Of a stretch of 8,356 nucleotides of DNA, positions 6,342 through 8,356 are shown in pieces (the first letter of the stretch is position 1; each line of letters opens with the position of its first letter). Source of the DNA: Eubacterium sp. (GTDB taxonomy: Bacteria; Bacillota; Clostridia; Oscillospirales; Acutalibacteraceae). Under the pieces are notes generated by a model. That model ran no database searches, was not told the origin of the DNA, and was given only the letters and a program-made list of their open reading frames with translations. The stretch spans positions 1 to 8,356 of the forward strand of contig JAFYFO010000316.1 of the NCBI GenBank assembly GCA_017543725.1, read 5' to 3'. The position numbers and the translations under genes are program-made.

Positions 6342-6347
6342 ATATCG

Positions 6348-6875
6348 GTGACAAATGCAAATGATTTCAGAAAGTATTCCTACGCGGCGGATACAACATA
6401 CCTCATTGAATCCTTTTCATACACAAGAGGTTCACACGCGCCGAAACTTGAACCGCAGGAAGACGAACGGCTGAAAGTTCGCGAAGGCGGAAAGTTAAAA
6501 AGCAAAAAACAACTCAGAGCAGAACAGAAAAGCGCATTTATTAAAGCGATAACGGTTGTTTCGGTTGCCGTTATCAGCCTGCTGATGATAGGAATGTCGC
6601 TTCATTCCTTTGCGCTGAAAAACGAGTTAACCCGCGAGATTCAGAAAACGCAAACAAGTATTGCTCTTGCGGAAAGCGAAAATATAAGCCTTCAAAGTCA
6701 ACTCGACGCTCTTGTTTCAATTAGCACGATTGATAAATATGCTGTTGAACAGTTGAATATGACTAAGGTTAAATCAAATCAGATAAGATATATCAGCGTT
6801 GAAGACTTCAAAAACCACAGAGAGGCTCAACTGAACAAGGATAATCAGCAAAAAAGTAATAAAAACAACAACTGA
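6348..6875 (+). CDS. ftsL: FtsL-like septum protein
   Basis: 175 residues from GTG 6348. FtsL is a bitopic divisome protein that bridges early and late division proteins and partners DivIC/FtsB and DivIB/FtsQ. Seen here: a polar, charged cytoplasmic part (1-66), one membrane span (about 67-88, ITVVSVAVISLLMIG), then a coiled-coil-like stretch (89-120, NELTREIQKT to LDAL). IDKYAVEQLNMTKVKSNQIRYI follows, which resembles the conserved end of FtsL/DivIC proteins, and a hydrophilic Asn/Lys tail (KDNQQKSNKNNN). The protein is longer than typical FtsL (about 100-120 residues), mostly because of the cytoplasmic extension. Overall sequence conservation in this family is low; the call rests on topology and position between rsmH and a class B PBP. 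A DivIC/FtsB-type protein is the main alternative. Confidence 0.8.
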   Translation: MTNANDFRKYSYAADTTYLIESFSYTRGSHAPKLEPQEDERLKVREGGKLKSKKQLRAEQKSAFIKAITVVSVAVISLLMIGMSLHSFALKNELTREIQKTQTSIALAESENISLQSQLDALVSISTIDKYAVEQLNMTKVKSNQIRYISVEDFKNHREAQLNKDNQQKSNKNNN

Positions 6876-6920
6876 ACAGTATTATTAAAGAGAGTTCACC
6901 CGAACTCTCTAAAACTGTTT
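6875..6920 (+). other. Nested RNA hairpin in the ftsL-PBP spacer
   Basis: A perfect 9-bp stem (AGAGAGTTC 6889-6897 with GAACTCTCT 6902-6910, loop ACCC) is enclosed by an outer 6-bp stem (AACAGT 6875-6880 with ACTGTT 6914-6919). No U-tract follows, so it does not look like a normal terminator. It begins at the ftsL stop codon and ends about 20 nt before the PBP ribosome binding site. It could be an RNA-processing or stability element, or a partial attenuator. Confidence 0.6.
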
Positions 6921-6953
6921 ATATGGCTATTGAATGATGAGAGGTGATAACAA

Positions 6954-8356
6954 ATGAATGCAGAATTCAAAAAGGGTATGATGAAAAGAATACTCATTCT
7001 GAGCGTTGTTATCGTCTTTTTATTTTGCGCAGACGGCGCAAGACTTCTTTATCTTCAGACAGTCAGGAGCGGCGAACTTGCAGGAAAAGCGCAGTCCCAG
7101 CAACTGTACGATACCGAGGTTTCCGCAATGCGCGGAACGATATACGACAGCGAGGGAAATGTTCTTGCGCAGTCGGCAACTGTCTGGAATGTTTTTATCG
7201 ACCCGTTCAATATAACCACTGACGAAAAAAGAAATCTTGTTGTTGATTGCCTTTCGGAAAATCTGAAACTTGACGAAGAAGAAAAGGGCGAACTTATTGA
7301 AAACACAAAAAAGAACAAACTCAGATATATCGTTGTTGCAAAGAAAATTGAAAATGATATAAAAGAGAATATCGCCGCATTTTCTGCAGAACATAAACTT
7401 GGCGAAATAATCGGCTTTGAGCAAACAACAAGGCGCTATTATCCTCACGGCTCTCTTGCTTCTTCGGTTATCGGATTCACGGGAAATGATAATCAGGGAT
7501 TAACCGGAGTTGAAAGTTTTTATGAGGATGAACTCAAAGGAACAAACGGCAGAATAGTAACGGTTAAAGACGCCAATTCAAATAAACTTCCAACCGATTA
7601 TGAAACTTCAATTGAAGCCGTTGACGGAAACTCCCTTGTTTTAACAATTAATCAGACAATTCAGTACTATCTCGAAAAAGGTTTGAGAACAACAATGGAG
7701 GAATATAAGGCAAAGGGCGCTTACGGCGTTGTTATGGATTGCAACACAGGCGCAATCCTTGCAATGAGTTCACTTCCTGATTTTGATTGCAACGAGCCTT
7801 ATAAAATAACATACAGCAAAACAAAAAAACAACTCAAAAAGATTAAGGATAAAAAAGAAAAGAGCGAGGCGCAAAGCGCGGCAATTCAGAATCAGTGGAG
7901 AAACTTCACCGTTTCCGATACCTATGTTCCGGGCTCGGTTTTTAAAACCTTTATGAGCAGCGCGGCGCTTGAAGAAAATGTTGTTTCGCTCGACACAAAA
8001 TACACCTGCACGGGCTCGATTCAGGTTAAAAACTATAAAATGCACTGCCATTATCATCCCGGCCACGGCACTCAGAATTTAACTCAGGGACTTGAAAATT
8101 CCTGCAACCCATTCTTCATAACAATCGGTCAGAAGCTCGGAGTTCATAACTATTTTAAGTATTTCGATGCATTCGGATTCACTCAGAAAACAGGCGTGGA
8201 CCTTCCGGGTGAGGCGGCATCGCAGTACTACAGGGAAGAGCAGTACGGAATTGTTGAACTTTCCTCCGCTTCCTTCGGTCAGACAAACTCGCTGACGCCC
8301 ATTCAGGTTGCGTGCGGACTTTCCGCAATAGCAAACGGCGGAACGCTTGTTAAGCC
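6954..8356 (+). CDS. ftsI: Class B penicillin-binding protein (FtsI/PBP2B/SpoVD type), 3' end outside window
   Basis: 467 residues are visible and the frame runs off the right edge. The family cross-links septal peptidoglycan by DD-transpeptidation with FtsW. Seen in order: a short cytoplasmic start, one membrane anchor (about 12-30), the pedestal motif MRGTIYDSEGNVLA (59-72), dimerisation-domain marks RRYYPHGSLASSVIGFTG and GLTGVESFYE, and the transpeptidase domain from about 235. The active-site SxxK is in VPGSVFKTF (Ser328, Lys331). The SxN motif is SCN (Ser383-Asn385), 55 residues later, then TGVDLPGE and SFGQTNSLTPIQ. The KTG motif and any PASTA domains are beyond the window, so vegetative FtsI/PBP2B and sporulation SpoVD cannot be told apart. 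A Lys-rich segment before the active site is common in this group. ATG 6954 has GAGGTGAT 8 nt upstream of the start; in-frame ATGs at residues 9 and 10 lack such a site. Confidence 0.93.
   Translation, partial: MNAEFKKGMMKRILILSVVIVFLFCADGARLLYLQTVRSGELAGKAQSQQLYDTEVSAMRGTIYDSEGNVLAQSATVWNVFIDPFNITTDEKRNLVVDCLSENLKLDEEEKGELIENTKKNKLRYIVVAKKIENDIKENIAAFSAEHKLGEIIGFEQTTRRYYPHGSLASSVIGFTGNDNQGLTGVESFYEDELKGTNGRIVTVKDANSNKLPTDYETSIEAVDGNSLVLTINQTIQYYLEKGLRTTMEEYKAKGAYGVVMDCNTGAILAMSSLPDFDCNEPYKITYSKTKKQLKKIKDKKEKSEAQSAAIQNQWRNFTVSDTYVPGSVFKTFMSSAALEENVVSLDTKYTCTGSIQVKNYKMHCHYHPGHGTQNLTQGLENSCNPFFITIGQKLGVHNYFKYFDAFGFTQKTGVDLPGEAASQYYREEQYGIVELSSASFGQTNSLTPIQVACGLSAIANGGTLVK

Noticed and set aside
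6339..6347. Upstream GTG start for ftsL at 6339
   Set aside because: This codon overlaps the Shine-Dalgarno sequence GGGAGGTG; GTG 6348 has correct spacing.
6889..6920. Intrinsic terminator after ftsL
   Set aside because: The stem is good but is followed by AAAACTGTTTATATGG and not by a T-run, and the PBP gene follows in the same operon, so it is listed as an RNA hairpin instead.
7020..7448. 142-codon open frame on the minus strand
   Set aside because: It lies fully inside the class B PBP gene, whose own frame carries clear family motifs. The antisense product is Cys/Phe-rich with no recognisable domain.
1..8356. CRISPR array, tRNA, rRNA, insertion sequence or prophage genes
   Set aside because: No regular repeat-spacer pattern, cloverleaf, rRNA segment, transposase or phage-type gene was seen on either strand.

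Overview
The window comes from a low-to-mid-GC Gram-positive bacterium, most likely an anaerobic, gut-type member of the Clostridia (Oscillospiraceae/Ruminococcus-like). The basis is the order mraZ-rsmH-ftsL-class B PBP, consensus sigma-A promoters, AGGAGG/GGCGGT-type ribosome binding sites, and a secreted protein with cell-wall-binding repeats and a fibronectin type III tail of a kind common in that group. The taxonomic call is inference; no rRNA or other marker is present. Codon use looks uniform, with no sign of a recently acquired island.

Left part (1-4640), surface and carbohydrate functions. The window opens inside a plus-strand gene for the C-terminal part of a GH33 exo-sialidase. It converges on a minus-strand two-gene operon, and the two share a strong hairpin terminator at 645-680. 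The operon reads from right to left. It starts at a clear promoter (TTGTAT-17 bp-TATAAT, 4640-4612), then a MelB-like GPH-family cation:sugar symporter, then after 21 bp a large secreted protein. That protein has a metallo-beta-lactamase (MBL) fold domain of the ComEC/Pce type, cell-wall-binding repeats and one FN3 domain. An importer next to a wall-anchored hydrolase suggests that the enzyme acts outside the cell and a product may be imported; the substrate cannot be read from sequence.

Middle (4576-4871), a 296-bp divergent control region. It holds the minus-strand promoter, a near-perfect mraZ promoter (TTGACA-17 bp-TATAAT), and four ATGGG/CCCAT-type boxes placed in and just after the mraZ promoter. 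The boxes are candidate MraZ autoregulation sites and could also form an RNA hairpin in the leader.

Right part (4872-8356), the start of the division and cell wall (dcw) cluster: mraZ, rsmH two bp later, a 121-bp gap with a probable dispersed repeat, an FtsL-like membrane protein starting at GTG 6348, a 78-bp gap with a nested hairpin, and a class B penicillin-binding protein cut off by the window end. These genes connect ribosome maturation, divisome assembly and septal peptidoglycan cross-linking.

I see no strong evidence for a wholly new system. The items most worth following are the MBL/wall-binding protein paired with a GPH transporter, the unusual arrangement of boxes in the mraZ leader, and the two structured spacers inside the dcw operon.
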